From NCBI GenBank assembly GCA_003507395.1, contig DNVW01000013.1, positions 132,400 to 154,861 of the forward strand: a DNA stretch of 22,462 nt, given 5' to 3'. This stretch comes from Clostridiales bacterium (GTDB lineage Bacteria; Bacillota; Clostridia; TANB77; CAG-508). A program made the translations under genes and the position numbers. How positions within the stretch are numbered: the first letter of the stretch is position 1; every line of letters begins with the position of its first letter. Positions 1 through 8,101 of the stretch are shown here, in pieces. The notes under the pieces are model-generated. The model searched no databases, was not told the origin of the DNA, and saw only the letters and a program-made list of their open reading frames with translations.

Positions 1-21
1 AAAATTAGGTACTCTTTATTG

Positions 22-1377
22 TTAATAATATATTTCTAATTGTTGCTTAAAATATTCAGAATCTTTAGAAGTAAATAAATTTAAATTATCATTTCTTTTT
101 AATATTTGTCTAACCTCCCATAAACCTAAGCCTGTATTGCCAGTTTTAGTAGAAAAACCTTTTTCATATATTTTTTCTGTATCTACATTTTTGTTTTTAT
201 ATGTATTTTCTATTACTAATAATAATTGATGTTTGTGTTCATCTTTTCTAATAGTCAAATTTATTAATTTTTCATCGCATTCTTTAGCAGCTTCTATGGA
301 ATTGTCTAATAAAATTCCCAAAATCCTTGTAAACTCGTATATTTTCATACTTTTGTCAATTTCGCTTAAGTCTAAAAATATTTCTAAATTAATTTTTATA
401 CCAGTCTCATTAGCTTTATGATATTTATTTGCTAAAACATTATATATTGCAGGATGGTTAATTGTTTCTGGACTTAAACCTGTTAAATTATTTACTCTTT
501 GACAATCAGTTAATAGTTGAGAATAATATTTGCGAAGGCCTTCTAAATCTTCTGTATCTACATATCCACCAATTGCATGGACTATATTGTGAAAATCGTG
601 TTTAAAAGCTCTTAAACCATCATGTAAGATAGCTAGAGTTTTATTATATAATTGTGCTTGCTCTAAATCTCGTGAGGTTATTTCTAATCTGGAAATATTT
701 AGTATGCTATATATACTAAGTAAAAAATATGCTAATAATCCTATAATACTAATTGAGGTTATATATATAGGAAGCGAAGTATTATAAAACATAACCAAGT
801 AAAATTGAGAGACAATAATTAGAATAAGTGAGATAGCATTAAAAATGAGTAAAGTTCTAGACTTTTTAGATAATCCATCAAATATTTTTATGTATATTTT
901 AAAATGAGTTATAAGATAAGTCATACCAAAAATTATACCATATATTAATAATGCCAAAGAACATCTAAGTAAGGGTATTGTAAGTATATCATTAGTATTT
1001 ATTTGGAATACGATATATAAAAGTTTAGTAATAAATAATTCTAAGCAGAGCGATAGGATATAAGGTATAATTTCAGCTAATATTCCCTTTAAAATAGAGG
1101 TTTTAAATATCAAAATTACTAATGCAGGCCATAGTATTACACTTAATAGTAAAATAATAAATGAATTAGAAATAATTAAATTAGTTAAACTAGTAAAAGT
1201 TCCAAATATTAAAACGTATAACAACCTTTGTTTACGTGTGGTAGTGATATTTAAAATTGTAGTAAAAAGTATCATACAAACAAAAGCATCTAAAAAAGCA
1301 AGTGGTATAGAAAGAATATTTGTTAAAAATTCATTTGGCGTAGTTAATGCTGTCCAAATTGATTGAAAGATTTCCAT
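22..1377 (-). CDS. AgrC-like sensor histidine kinase (GHKL type)
   Basis: Probable membrane receptor for a peptide signal that phosphorylates the adjacent LytTR regulator. The 451-residue product has about seven hydrophobic segments in residues 1-228, then a cytoplasmic kinase part. The likely phospho-acceptor is H260 in FKHDFHN, the same type as AgrC. The ATP-binding region shows an N-box (LLDNSIEAAKE, N359) and a G-box (KGFSTKTGNTGLGL, about 406-419). The ATG start is supported by GGAGG nine to ten bases upstream. The 5' end overlaps the regulator gene by 47 bp, so translation is probably coupled. The length matches AgrC-family kinases. No agrB or agrD lies in the window; they could lie left of the edge. 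The ligand is unknown. Family assignment is firm; the quorum-sensing role is inference. Confidence 0.9.
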   Translation of the reverse strand: MEIFQSIWTALTTPNEFLTNILSIPLAFLDAFVCMILFTTILNITTTRKQRLLYVLIFGTFTSLTNLIISNSFIILLLSVILWPALVILIFKTSILKGILAEIIPYILSLCLELFITKLLYIVFQINTNDILTIPLLRCSLALLIYGIIFGMTYLITHFKIYIKIFDGLSKKSRTLLIFNAISLILIIVSQFYLVMFYNTSLPIYITSISIIGLLAYFLLSIYSILNISRLEITSRDLEQAQLYNKTLAILHDGLRAFKHDFHNIVHAIGGYVDTEDLEGLRKYYSQLLTDCQRVNNLTGLSPETINHPAIYNVLANKYHKANETGIKINLEIFLDLSEIDKSMKIYEFTRILGILLDNSIEAAKECDEKLINLTIRKDEHKHQLLLVIENTYKNKNVDTEKIYEKGFSTKTGNTGLGLWEVRQILKRNDNLNLFTSKDSEYFKQQLEIYY

Positions 1378-2065
1378 GTTTCAAAACCTCCATAAAAGTT
1401 TTTTGATAATTAGGGCCAATATAACATATATTTTTATTTTTTAACATTATTTGATTATTAACAATATGTTCAATTTTATTAATATTCACAATATATGACT
1501 TATGGCAACGGACAAAATTATTAGGCAAATTTGGCATAACATTCTTAAAAGAACTATATATAGTGTATGCTCTATCATCTGCCTGTAGTATCAATTTCAT
1601 ACCTTCTTTTCTTATGTAACAAATAGAATCACATATTATAATTATTTTATTATTACTCAATTTTAAATATTTACAATGGCTCTCAGTTATATCCTCCAAA
1701 AGTCGAGAAACAGTAACTTCTAATCTTTCAACAGAAATAGGCTTAACAAGATAATCAAAAGTTTTATATTTGTAAGCCATAAGTCCATATTCTAAATGAG
1801 CTGTTGTAAAAATAATGTAAATATTTTTATTATGCTTTCTAATAGTTTCAGCTAAATTTAAGCCACTAATATTGTTTTTTAAATCAATATCTAAAAATAC
1901 TACATCAACATGATTGTTAAGAACATAGGCTAAAAAGGAATTAGGATCAACGGAAGTAAAAGTTACATTACAATCAAAATTATGCTTAATAAATAAAGAT
2001 TCAAGCATTTTTGAGAGTCTGGAAAGTACACATTCGTTATCATCGCATAAAGCGAAATTTAACAT
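1331..2065 (-). CDS. AgrA-like LytTR response regulator
   Basis: Cytoplasmic transcription regulator of 244 residues, partner of the overlapping kinase. The receiver domain (about 1-120) has acidic residues D8 and D9, phospho-acceptor D59 in VVFLDID, and K108 in DYLVKPI. A LytTR DNA-binding domain fills about 135-232, with the typical FVRCHKSYIVNINKI stretch. I prefer the ATG at 2065 over the ATG nine bases upstream. The AGGAG at 2075-2079 directly abuts the upstream ATG but sits nine bases from this one, and MLNFALCDDN is the usual way such receivers begin. A sigma-A-like promoter lies about 85-110 bp upstream. Target genes are unknown; nothing in the window shows an obvious LytTR direct repeat. 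Confidence 0.92.
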   Translation of the reverse strand: MLNFALCDDNECVLSRLSKMLESLFIKHNFDCNVTFTSVDPNSFLAYVLNNHVDVVFLDIDLKNNISGLNLAETIRKHNKNIYIIFTTAHLEYGLMAYKYKTFDYLVKPISVERLEVTVSRLLEDITESHCKYLKLSNNKIIIICDSICYIRKEGMKLILQADDRAYTIYSSFKNVMPNLPNNFVRCHKSYIVNINKIEHIVNNQIMLKNKNICYIGPNYQKTFMEVLKHGNLSINLDSINYAK

Positions 2066-2148
2066 ATATTCCATCTCCTATACTAAATTATTACTGAAAA
2101 ATCGACAAAGAGTCAAAAAATTAACCAAAATTTTCCAGCACCTTTTTT

Positions 2149-2177
2149 AATATAATCCAAAAAGAAAATAATGTCAA
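2149..2177 (-). promoter_or_regulatory. Sigma-A-type promoter of the regulator-kinase pair
   Basis: Read on the minus strand: a perfect -35 TTGACA (2172-2177), a 17-bp spacer and -10 TATATT (2149-2154). It predicts a 5' leader of roughly 75 nt before the response regulator start at 2065. Confidence 0.75.
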
Positions 2178-2342
2178 GAAAAAAACAGAAAAAAGTCACT
2201 TTAAAGTTAATAAAGAAAATAACTCGAAGACAACACTTTCAAACACAAAATAACACCTTGATAAAATGAGCATAAAAACAAAAATTCGGAAACGTGAAAA
2301 AACAACTATTTTCACAATTTATTAATAAAAATTAAATAAACT
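2178..2342. other. Intergenic stretch without a recognised gene
   Basis: This stretch separates the regulator promoter from the terminator at 2343-2388; the gene-free gap runs from 2066 to 2424. It is A-rich and has no convincing reading frame. The only structure I see is an inverted repeat, GTGAAAA (2294-2300) with TTTTCAC (2309-2315), eight bases apart. It could be an operator upstream of the regulator promoter, or chance in AT-rich DNA. Confidence 0.4.
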
Positions 2343-2388
2343 AAAAAGAAATCTGCTTAAATATGTATATCTAAACAGATTTCTTTTT
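2343..2388. terminator. Bidirectional intrinsic terminator after the spore protein gene
   Basis: Perfect 13-bp stem, AAAAAGAAATCTG (2343-2355) with CAGATTTCTTTTT (2376-2388), and a 20-nt AT-rich loop. The flanking A and T runs give a U-tract in either direction. It ends the minus-strand spore protein gene, whose stop codon is about 37 bp away, and shields the regulator promoter. Confidence 0.75.
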
Positions 2389-2424
2389 TACGTTTTTATA
2401 GAAAAACTAAAAGTCACGCAAAAA

Positions 2425-2622
2425 CTATTTCATATTGTGTTCAGCTTGCTCTATCATTTTCTTAACCATTTGTCCACCTATTTTACCAGCGTCTTTAGCT
2501 GATATATCTCCATTATAACCTTGCTTTAAATTAACACCAACTTCGCTAGCTACTTCATATTTAAATTTGTTAAGAGCTTCTCTTGCTTCTGGAACTGCAG
2601 ATTTATTACTGTTATTTGTCAT
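2425..2622 (-). CDS. Alpha/beta-type small acid-soluble spore protein
   Basis: A 65-residue DNA-binding protein of the SASP alpha/beta family. These proteins coat and protect spore DNA and are degraded at germination. The sequence shows the family's first helix (PEAREALNKFKYEVASEVGV), which includes the germination-protease cleavage region (YEVASEVGV compares with FEIASEFGV in Bacillus). The second conserved block, GDISAKDAGKIGGQMVKKMI, follows. I chose the ATG at 2622 because AGGAGG lies about nine bases upstream, whereas the in-frame GTG at 2631 overlaps that site. The gene is monocistronic, divergent from the HAD gene and followed by a terminator. Expression in the forespore under sigma-G is expected, but I could not identify a convincing sigma-G promoter. 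It is strong evidence that the organism sporulates. Confidence 0.96.
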   Translation of the reverse strand: MTNNSNKSAVPEAREALNKFKYEVASEVGVNLKQGYNGDISAKDAGKIGGQMVKKMIEQAEHNMK

Positions 2623-2738
2623 GTTTTTCACCTCCTAGAATGTGTTGACTTATTTTTAATAAAAAAACATTTTGTTTTTTCATTATATATACTGTGCAAT
2701 AAATAAAAAAATAAACTGGTAATTTTTGTTGAAATTTA

Positions 2739-2768
2739 TTGTAAATAAATATTAATTAATGATATAAT
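2739..2768 (+). promoter_or_regulatory. Probable promoter of the HAD phosphatase gene
   Basis: A TTGTAA -35 (2739-2744), an 18-bp spacer and a perfect TATAAT -10 (2763-2768), about 50 bp before the start codon. No terminator separates the HAD gene from the following genes, so this promoter may also feed the mcs-clp genes. Confidence 0.6.
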
Positions 2769-2819
2769 ACTAAAACTAAAAACAAGATATCAGTAAAAAA
2801 AAGGGAAGTGAAAGCAAAA

Positions 2820-3692
2820 ATGTATAAATTAGTTGCAATAGATTTAGATGGAACACTTTTAAATTCATATAGCCAAGTTTCAGAAGTAAATAAGCAAGCA
2901 ATAGAAAGAGTCATAGAAAAAGGTAGCGAAATAGTATTATGTTCAGGTAGAGGTTTTGCATCTGTAAAAAGCATAGCAAATGAATTAGGAGCAGAAAACT
3001 ACGTTATTTGTGGAAATGGTTCATTAATTTATAATATAAAAAATGAAAAAATAATATATGATAATTTTATAGAAAAAGAAAAAGTTTTACAAATAATACA
3101 GATATGTGAAGAAAACAGTATATATTATAGTATAAGCACAACTCAAAATATTATAGCAAAATCTTTAAATTATAATGTGCTTTTCTATCATCAAGAAAAC
3201 GAAAAAAAGCCAGAAGGACAAAAAACAAACATAAATATAGTTCAAGACATGTATAAATATATAAAAGATAGAAAAGAAGAGGACTATTTAAAAATAAATA
3301 TTTGTGATGACCATAATGTAATATTTAATGGAATTATAAAAAAATTAAGAACAATAAATAAAATAGATGTATTAGATGTAGCACATATGTCAAGGAAGAT
3401 AATAAAATATGGCACAGAAGAAATAGAGATAGGATATTATTATACAGAAATAACAAATCAAAATGTAAACAAATGGAACGCAATACAATATTTAATAAAT
3501 GAATTAGAAATATCAAAAGAAGAAGTAATTGCAATAGGAGACAATATCAATGACAAAGAAATGTTAGAAAATGCAGGTTTGGGAATCGCTATGGAAAATA
3601 GTGCTCCATATATAAAAGAATATGCAAACATAGTGACCTCTGATAATAACTCAGATGGAGTAGCAGAAGCATTAAATAAATATATTGAATAA
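2820..3692 (+). CDS. Cof-type HAD-superfamily phosphatase
   Basis: Probable cytoplasmic phosphatase of the haloacid dehalogenase superfamily, Cof (class IIB) subfamily, acting on small phosphorylated metabolites by way of an aspartyl-phosphate. The 290 residues begin with motif I, IDLDGTLL (nucleophile D8, acid/base D10). Motif II is near LCSGR, a conserved lysine lies in NKWNAIQYL, and motif IV is GDNINDKEM (D241, D245). A C2-type cap domain fits between motifs II and III. I chose the ATG at 2820 because it gives the standard family N-terminus; an in-frame GTG at 2808 crowds the ribosome-binding site. The substrate cannot be read from sequence. Forty-six bases and no terminator separate it from the next gene. 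Confidence 0.92.
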   Translation: MYKLVAIDLDGTLLNSYSQVSEVNKQAIERVIEKGSEIVLCSGRGFASVKSIANELGAENYVICGNGSLIYNIKNEKIIYDNFIEKEKVLQIIQICEENSIYYSISTTQNIIAKSLNYNVLFYHQENEKKPEGQKTNINIVQDMYKYIKDRKEEDYLKINICDDHNVIFNGIIKKLRTINKIDVLDVAHMSRKIIKYGTEEIEIGYYYTEITNQNVNKWNAIQYLINELEISKEEVIAIGDNINDKEMLENAGLGIAMENSAPYIKEYANIVTSDNNSDGVAEALNKYIE

Positions 3693-3702
3693 AAAAAATA
3701 AA

Positions 3703-3733
3703 ATGCACTAAACTAATCACAAGGAGAGTGCAT
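3703..3733 (+). promoter_or_regulatory. Inverted repeat enclosing the ribosome-binding site
   Basis: ATGCACT (3703-3709) pairs perfectly with AGTGCAT (3727-3733), leaving a 17-nt loop whose end carries the AAGGAG of the next gene (start 3739). It could be an operator or a translation-modulating hairpin. No CtsR-type tandem heptad is visible here. Confidence 0.35.
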
Positions 3734-3738
3734 AGTTT

Positions 3739-4008
3739 ATGAAAAAAGATAATAATAAAAAAATAGAAAAACAAAAAAACATCGCAAAAGAAGAACCAGC
3801 ACAAATAGAAGATACAACAAAATATGGAGAATTTATGTCTTCATATTTTAAATGGATAACCCCAGAAGAACAAAAAGAAAAAGCAAAAAAATTAGCTCAA
3901 TTGGGGACAGTCCCTAATTGTCCCGATTGCCCAATTGGGGACACCCCTGAAGAAAAGGTCTGTCCCCAGAGTGACAAAATGTCACAAAAAGGAACGTCCC
4001 CAAAGTGA
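3739..4008 (+). CDS. Unknown small protein with REP-derived C-terminus
   Basis: I do not recognise this 89-residue protein. Residues 1-54 are highly charged (Lys/Glu-rich, with TKYGEFMSSYFKWITPEEQ as the least biased stretch) and AT-rich like the neighbouring genes. From about residue 55 the DNA changes to a GC-rich, palindromic sequence. The protein becomes unusual, with prolines, cysteines (NCPDCP, KVCPQ) and a TSPK end, and the stop codon itself lies in the palindromic DNA. AAGGAG lies about 12 bases before the ATG. It occupies the place where ctsR usually sits upstream of mcsA, but has no visible CtsR similarity. The original 3' end was probably replaced by the inserted repeat, so it may be a degenerate gene. 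Confidence 0.55.
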   Translation: MKKDNNKKIEKQKNIAKEEPAQIEDTTKYGEFMSSYFKWITPEEQKEKAKKLAQLGTVPNCPDCPIGDTPEEKVCPQSDKMSQKGTSPK

Positions 4009-4010
4009 CA
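3899..4010. repeat. REP-like GC-rich palindromic repeat cluster
   Basis: About 110 bp of clearly higher GC inside AT-rich DNA. It contains GGGAC/GTCCC arms (3905-3915), copies of TTGGGGACA and TGTCCCC in both orientations, a perfect hairpin GTGACA-AAA-TGTCAC (3971-3985), and a further GTGACA at 4005-4010 that can pair with the same TGTCAC. Modules of this look (GGGGACGTTCC with TGTCAC/GTGACA) resemble the REP-type palindromes associated with Y1 (RAYT) transposases. That likeness is from memory; no transposase is present here. Confidence 0.6.
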
Positions 4011-4031
4011 TTAAGAATAGGAGGTATTAAT

Positions 4032-4580
4032 ATGTTATGTCAAAATTGTGGAAAAAACGAGGTGAATTTTAGATATACTCAAATAATAAATGGTGTAAAA
4101 AAGGAAATGGCATTATGTGAAAAATGTGCGAAAGATTTAGGGCTAGAGAAAATGGATTTTAATATTCCAATAAATTTTTCTAGCTTTTTCGGAAATTTCT
4201 TTGAAGATGCTGAAGAAAGTTTTTTACCAAACTTTGCTCAAAGTAATGCACTACAATGTGATGTTTGTGGAATGACATATGATGAATTTATTGATAAAGG
4301 TAAATTTGGATGTGCAAATTGTTATGATGTATTTAAAGATAGAATAGATCCCGTATTGAAAAATATACAGGGGTCTAATAGACATATTGGGCGAAATAGT
4401 AAATTTGTGGATAAAGAAAATGATGAATATAATATTAATAAAGAGAAAGTAGAAAAAGATAATGAAGAAAATGATAAGTTAAAGAAACTTAATGAGGATT
4501 TAAAACAAGCTATAAAAGAAGAAAGATATGAAGAAGCGGCAAAAATAAGAGATGAAATAAAAAGTATGAATAAAGAGTAG
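4032..4580 (+). CDS. mcsA: McsA, zinc-binding activator of the McsB arginine kinase
   Basis: Adaptor/activator of the protein-arginine kinase McsB in the Clp quality-control pathway, cytoplasmic, 182 residues. Cysteine pairs for zinc are at C3/C6, C29/C32, C76/C79 and C94/C97. A C-terminal UVR motif (about 148-181, with KEERYEEAAKIRDEI) matches the family and probably contacts its partner proteins. I chose the ATG at 4032 because AGGAGGT at 4019-4025 is ideally placed and the product then starts MLCQNCGK as McsA proteins do; an upstream in-frame GTG lies inside the repeat. Seventeen bases separate it from mcsB. The palindromic repeat ends just before its ribosome-binding site and may influence its translation. 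Confidence 0.95.
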   Translation: MLCQNCGKNEVNFRYTQIINGVKKEMALCEKCAKDLGLEKMDFNIPINFSSFFGNFFEDAEESFLPNFAQSNALQCDVCGMTYDEFIDKGKFGCANCYDVFKDRIDPVLKNIQGSNRHIGRNSKFVDKENDEYNINKEKVEKDNEENDKLKKLNEDLKQAIKEERYEEAAKIRDEIKSMNKE

Positions 4581-4597
4581 AAGGTGGGAAAAGTTTT

Positions 4598-5608
4598 ATG
4601 GCAAATTGGTATTTACAAAATGGAAAAGACTCAGATGTAGTTATTAGTTCAAGAGTAAGGCTTGCAAGAAATTTAGCAGACTTTCCATTTAAAGATAAAG
4701 CAAAACAAGAAGATTTAGAACAGATATTAAAAAAAATAAAAGAAATAGTACCAAGTATAGGATATGGACTAAAATACATTGAATTAAGAAATATAGATAA
4801 TATTACAAAATTAACTTTAATAGAAAATCATTTAATAAGCCCAGAATTTGCTACTAACAAAAATGGAGCAATATTAATAAATGATGAGGAAAATATTTGC
4901 ATTATGATTAATGAAGAAGATCATATTAGAATACAAGTATTTTCTTCGGGACAAGAATTAGAAGAACTATTAAATTTAGCTATTGAAATAGATGAAAAAA
5001 TAGATGGGCTAGTAACATATGCTACAAACGAAAAATATGGATATTTAACCTCGTGCCCTACAAATGTAGGAACAGGTTTAAGAGCATCTGTAATGGTACA
5101 TCTACCAGCATTAACATTAACAGGAAATATAGAAAAAGTACTAAACGTAGTAAACAATTTTGGAATGAATATTAGGGGAGTATATGGAGAAGGAACTCAA
5201 AGTAAGGGAAACATATATCAAATTTCTAATAATCAGTCTTTAGGATTAATAGAAAAAGAGATTATAAAAAACATAAAAACAATAACAGAAAAGGTTATAG
5301 AGCAAGAAAGACTGGCTAGAAAATATTTAACAAAAAGACAAATAGACCTAGAAGATAGAGTTTATAGAGCATATGGAATATTAGCAAATGCAATGAAATT
5401 ATCTTCAGAAGAATGCAGAAAGTTATTGTCAGATGTAAAATTAGGAACAGACTTAGGAATTATAAAAGAACTAGATGATATGAAAGTGAGTAAATTAGAA
5501 ACATATACAAAACCAGGAAATTTGCAAAAATACTTAGCAAAAGAGTTAGATGCATATGATAGAGATATAGAAAGATCTAAGGTAGTAAAGCAAATACTAA
5601 ATAATTAA
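4598..5608 (+). CDS. mcsB: McsB, protein-arginine kinase
   Basis: ATP:guanido phosphotransferase-family enzyme that phosphorylates arginines on proteins, marking them for degradation by ClpCP. The 336 residues show the phosphagen-kinase signatures: an ATP-binding arginine region SSRVRLARNL (17-26), the NEEDHIRIQ block (about 105-113), and the catalytic loop TSCPTNVGTGLRASVMVHLP (151-170) with active-site cysteine C153. The length is slightly below the common 350-360. It lies between mcsA and clpC in the conserved order, with 26 bases to the clpC start. CtsR, the usual repressor target in this operon, is not encoded here, so this McsB must act on other substrates or on a CtsR encoded elsewhere. 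Confidence 0.96.
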   Translation: MANWYLQNGKDSDVVISSRVRLARNLADFPFKDKAKQEDLEQILKKIKEIVPSIGYGLKYIELRNIDNITKLTLIENHLISPEFATNKNGAILINDEENICIMINEEDHIRIQVFSSGQELEELLNLAIEIDEKIDGLVTYATNEKYGYLTSCPTNVGTGLRASVMVHLPALTLTGNIEKVLNVVNNFGMNIRGVYGEGTQSKGNIYQISNNQSLGLIEKEIIKNIKTITEKVIEQERLARKYLTKRQIDLEDRVYRAYGILANAMKLSSEECRKLLSDVKLGTDLGIIKELDDMKVSKLETYTKPGNLQKYLAKELDAYDRDIERSKVVKQILNN

Positions 5609-5634
5609 AGACAAAAAGAAAGGGAGTGTCCAAG

Positions 5635-8088
5635 ATGACATATAAATTTACCAATAGGGCAGAGAAGGCATTAGAAATTGCAAATGAATTGGCTATAGAG
5701 TTAAACCACAATTATATAGGAACAGAACATTTACTATATGGGCTAATAGCTGAAGGAACTGGAGTAGCAAGTCAAGTATTAGAAATGCAAAATTTAACAC
5801 CAGAAAAAGTATTGGAAGAAATAGAAATGTTAATAGGAAGAGGAAATGAAGATACAAACGTAGAAGAAACAATAGGTTTTACTCCAAGAACAAAAAGAGT
5901 TATAGAAAATGCTTTTAAAGAAGCTAAAAGGTTAGACTCTGAATATATAGGAACAGAACATATGCTAATAGGAATAATGAAAGAAGGAGACAGCGTAGCA
6001 GTAAGAATAATGCTGGATTTAAATATAAATCCTCAAAAAATATATAATGAAATAATAAAATTAGTAAGTGAAGACGAAAATATTAACTTAAATTCTAAAC
6101 AAGCAAATAATAAAAATATAGGGAGCTTTAACCAAACACCAACACTAAATCAATTTGGTACAGATTTAACAAAGCAAGCAGGAGAAGGAAAGTTAGATCC
6201 AGTAATAGGTAGAACAGAGGAAATACAAAGGGTGTTACAAATATTATCAAGAAGAACAAAAAATAATCCTTGTTTAATAGGCGAACCAGGTGTTGGAAAA
6301 ACAGCCGTAGTAGAAGGATTAGCAGAAAAAATCATAGCAGGAGATGTACCAGAAACATTAAAGAACAAAAGAGTAGTAAATGTAGATATATCAAGTATGG
6401 TAGCAGGGGCTAAATATAGAGGAGATTTTGAAGAAAGAATAAAAAAATCTTTAGCAGAAGTGAAAAAAGTTGGAGATGTAATATTGTTTATAGATGAAAT
6501 TCATACAATAGTAGGAGCAGGCTCAGCAGAAGGTGCAGTGGATGCTGCAAATATTTTAAAGCCATTGTTAGCAAGAGGAGAAGTACAAGTAATAGGAGCA
6601 ACAACTCTTAATGAATATAGAAAATATATAGAAAAAGATGCTGCTCTAGAAAGAAGGTTTAGTCCAGTTAATGTGGGAGAACCAACACCTGATGAAACTG
6701 TAGAAATATTAGAAGGAATTAGAGATAAATATGAAGCACATCATAATGTAAAAATAACAAAAGAAGCCATAGAATCAGCAGTTAAGCTATCTGTTAGATA
6801 TATTAATGATAGGTTTTTGCCAGATAAAGCAATAGACTTGGTTGATGAAGCAGCTTCAAGAGTTAAAATGAGAAATTATACAAGACCAGATAGCATAAAA
6901 AAATTAGAAGATAAAGTATTAAGTATAGATAAAGAAAAAGAAGAAGCGGTTAGAGTCCAAGACTTTGAAAAGGCAGCAAATTTAAGGGACAAAGAAAATG
7001 AGACAAAGAAAAAATTAGAAAAAGAAAAACAAAAATGGGAAGACAGAAATACAAAAAGTGTATCTGTATTAACTGAAGAAGATATTGCAGATGTTATTTC
7101 TAGTTGGACAGGAATACCTGTAAAAAAATTAACGCAAGATGAAAATGAAAAATTAAAAAATCTTGAAAAAACTTTACATGAGAGAGTTATAGGACAAAAT
7201 GAAGCTGTAGAAGCAGTTGCAAAGGCAATAAGAAGAGGAAGAGTAGGATTAAAAGATCCTAACAGACCAATAGGCTCATTCTTATTCTTGGGACCAACAG
7301 GAGTAGGAAAAACAGAGCTTTCAAAGGCATTGGCAGAAACGTTGTTTGGAAATGAAAATGCAATGATAAGAATAGATATGTCTGAATATATGGAACCTCA
7401 CTCTGTATCAAAACTAATAGGTTCTCCTCCTGGATATGTTGGATTTGATGAAGGAGGTCAACTAACAGAAAAAATAAGAAGAAAACCATATTCTGTAATA
7501 TTATTAGATGAGGTAGAAAAAGCACATCCAGATGTTATGAATATGTTACTACAAATATTAGATGATGGACGTTTAACAGATGCACAAGGAAGAACTGTAA
7601 ATTTTAAAAATACTGTAATTATTATGACATCTAACATAGGAGCAAGATTGATTACAGATAAAAATATATTAGGATTTTCAAATGATAACAATAAAAATGA
7701 GGAAACTCAAAAAGAATATGAAACTATAAAAAAAGATGTAATGGGAGAACTAAAAAAACAATTTAGACCAGAGTTCATAAACCGTATTGATGAAATCATT
7801 GTATTCCATAAATTAAACAATGAAGATATAAGGAAAATAATGGATATAATGCTAAATCAACTTATAAGTAGATTAAAAGAACAAGAAATAGACATAGAAA
7901 TAGATGAAAGCGTAAAAAATTTACTTATAGAAAAAGGAGTGGATATAAAGTATGGCGCAAGGCCACTAAAAAGGACCATACAAAACATACTAGAAGATAA
8001 AATAGCAGAAGCAATGTTAGATGGAAAAATAATAGTAGGCAAAAAAGCAAAAGTAATAGTAGAAAATGAGGAAGTAAAAATTCAATAA
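5635..8088 (+). CDS. clpC: ClpC, AAA+ unfoldase of the ClpCP protease
   Basis: HSP100 chaperone that unfolds proteins and feeds them to ClpP. The 817 residues contain the double Clp N-terminal repeat (about 1-145), the first AAA+ domain with Walker A GEPGVGKT (216-223) and Walker B ILFIDEIH, and a middle region with a UVR motif (VQDFEKAANLRDKENE, about 438-453), which separates ClpC from ClpB and ClpA. The second AAA+ domain has Walker A GPTGVGKT (553-560) and Walker B VILLDEVEKAHPDV. The normal C-terminal domain follows. I chose the ATG at 5635 because AGGGAG lies eight bases upstream; an in-frame GTG at 5626 overlaps that site. It is intact, the last gene of the mcs-clp group, and is followed by a terminator. 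Confidence 0.98.
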   Translation: MTYKFTNRAEKALEIANELAIELNHNYIGTEHLLYGLIAEGTGVASQVLEMQNLTPEKVLEEIEMLIGRGNEDTNVEETIGFTPRTKRVIENAFKEAKRLDSEYIGTEHMLIGIMKEGDSVAVRIMLDLNINPQKIYNEIIKLVSEDENINLNSKQANNKNIGSFNQTPTLNQFGTDLTKQAGEGKLDPVIGRTEEIQRVLQILSRRTKNNPCLIGEPGVGKTAVVEGLAEKIIAGDVPETLKNKRVVNVDISSMVAGAKYRGDFEERIKKSLAEVKKVGDVILFIDEIHTIVGAGSAEGAVDAANILKPLLARGEVQVIGATTLNEYRKYIEKDAALERRFSPVNVGEPTPDETVEILEGIRDKYEAHHNVKITKEAIESAVKLSVRYINDRFLPDKAIDLVDEAASRVKMRNYTRPDSIKKLEDKVLSIDKEKEEAVRVQDFEKAANLRDKENETKKKLEKEKQKWEDRNTKSVSVLTEEDIADVISSWTGIPVKKLTQDENEKLKNLEKTLHERVIGQNEAVEAVAKAIRRGRVGLKDPNRPIGSFLFLGPTGVGKTELSKALAETLFGNENAMIRIDMSEYMEPHSVSKLIGSPPGYVGFDEGGQLTEKIRRKPYSVILLDEVEKAHPDVMNMLLQILDDGRLTDAQGRTVNFKNTVIIMTSNIGARLITDKNILGFSNDNNKNEETQKEYETIKKDVMGELKKQFRPEFINRIDEIIVFHKLNNEDIRKIMDIMLNQLISRLKEQEIDIEIDESVKNLLIEKGVDIKYGARPLKRTIQNILEDKIAEAMLDGKIIVGKKAKVIVENEEVKIQ

Positions 8089-8101
8089 TAGATTTGCTAA
8101 A

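Noticed and set aside
2641..2710. A sigma-G promoter for the spore protein gene
   Set aside because: The best candidate (TGCACA, 18 bases, CAAAATG on the minus strand) matches the consensus poorly, so I did not list it as a feature.
2808..2819. GTG start at 2808 for the HAD phosphatase
   Set aside because: It crowds the AAGGGA ribosome-binding site and adds four residues not typical of the family; the ATG at 2820 gives the standard N-terminus.
3739..4008. The small gene before mcsA as a ctsR
   Set aside because: It is only 89 residues, has no helix-turn-helix or beta-wing that I can recognise, and a third of it is repeat-derived.
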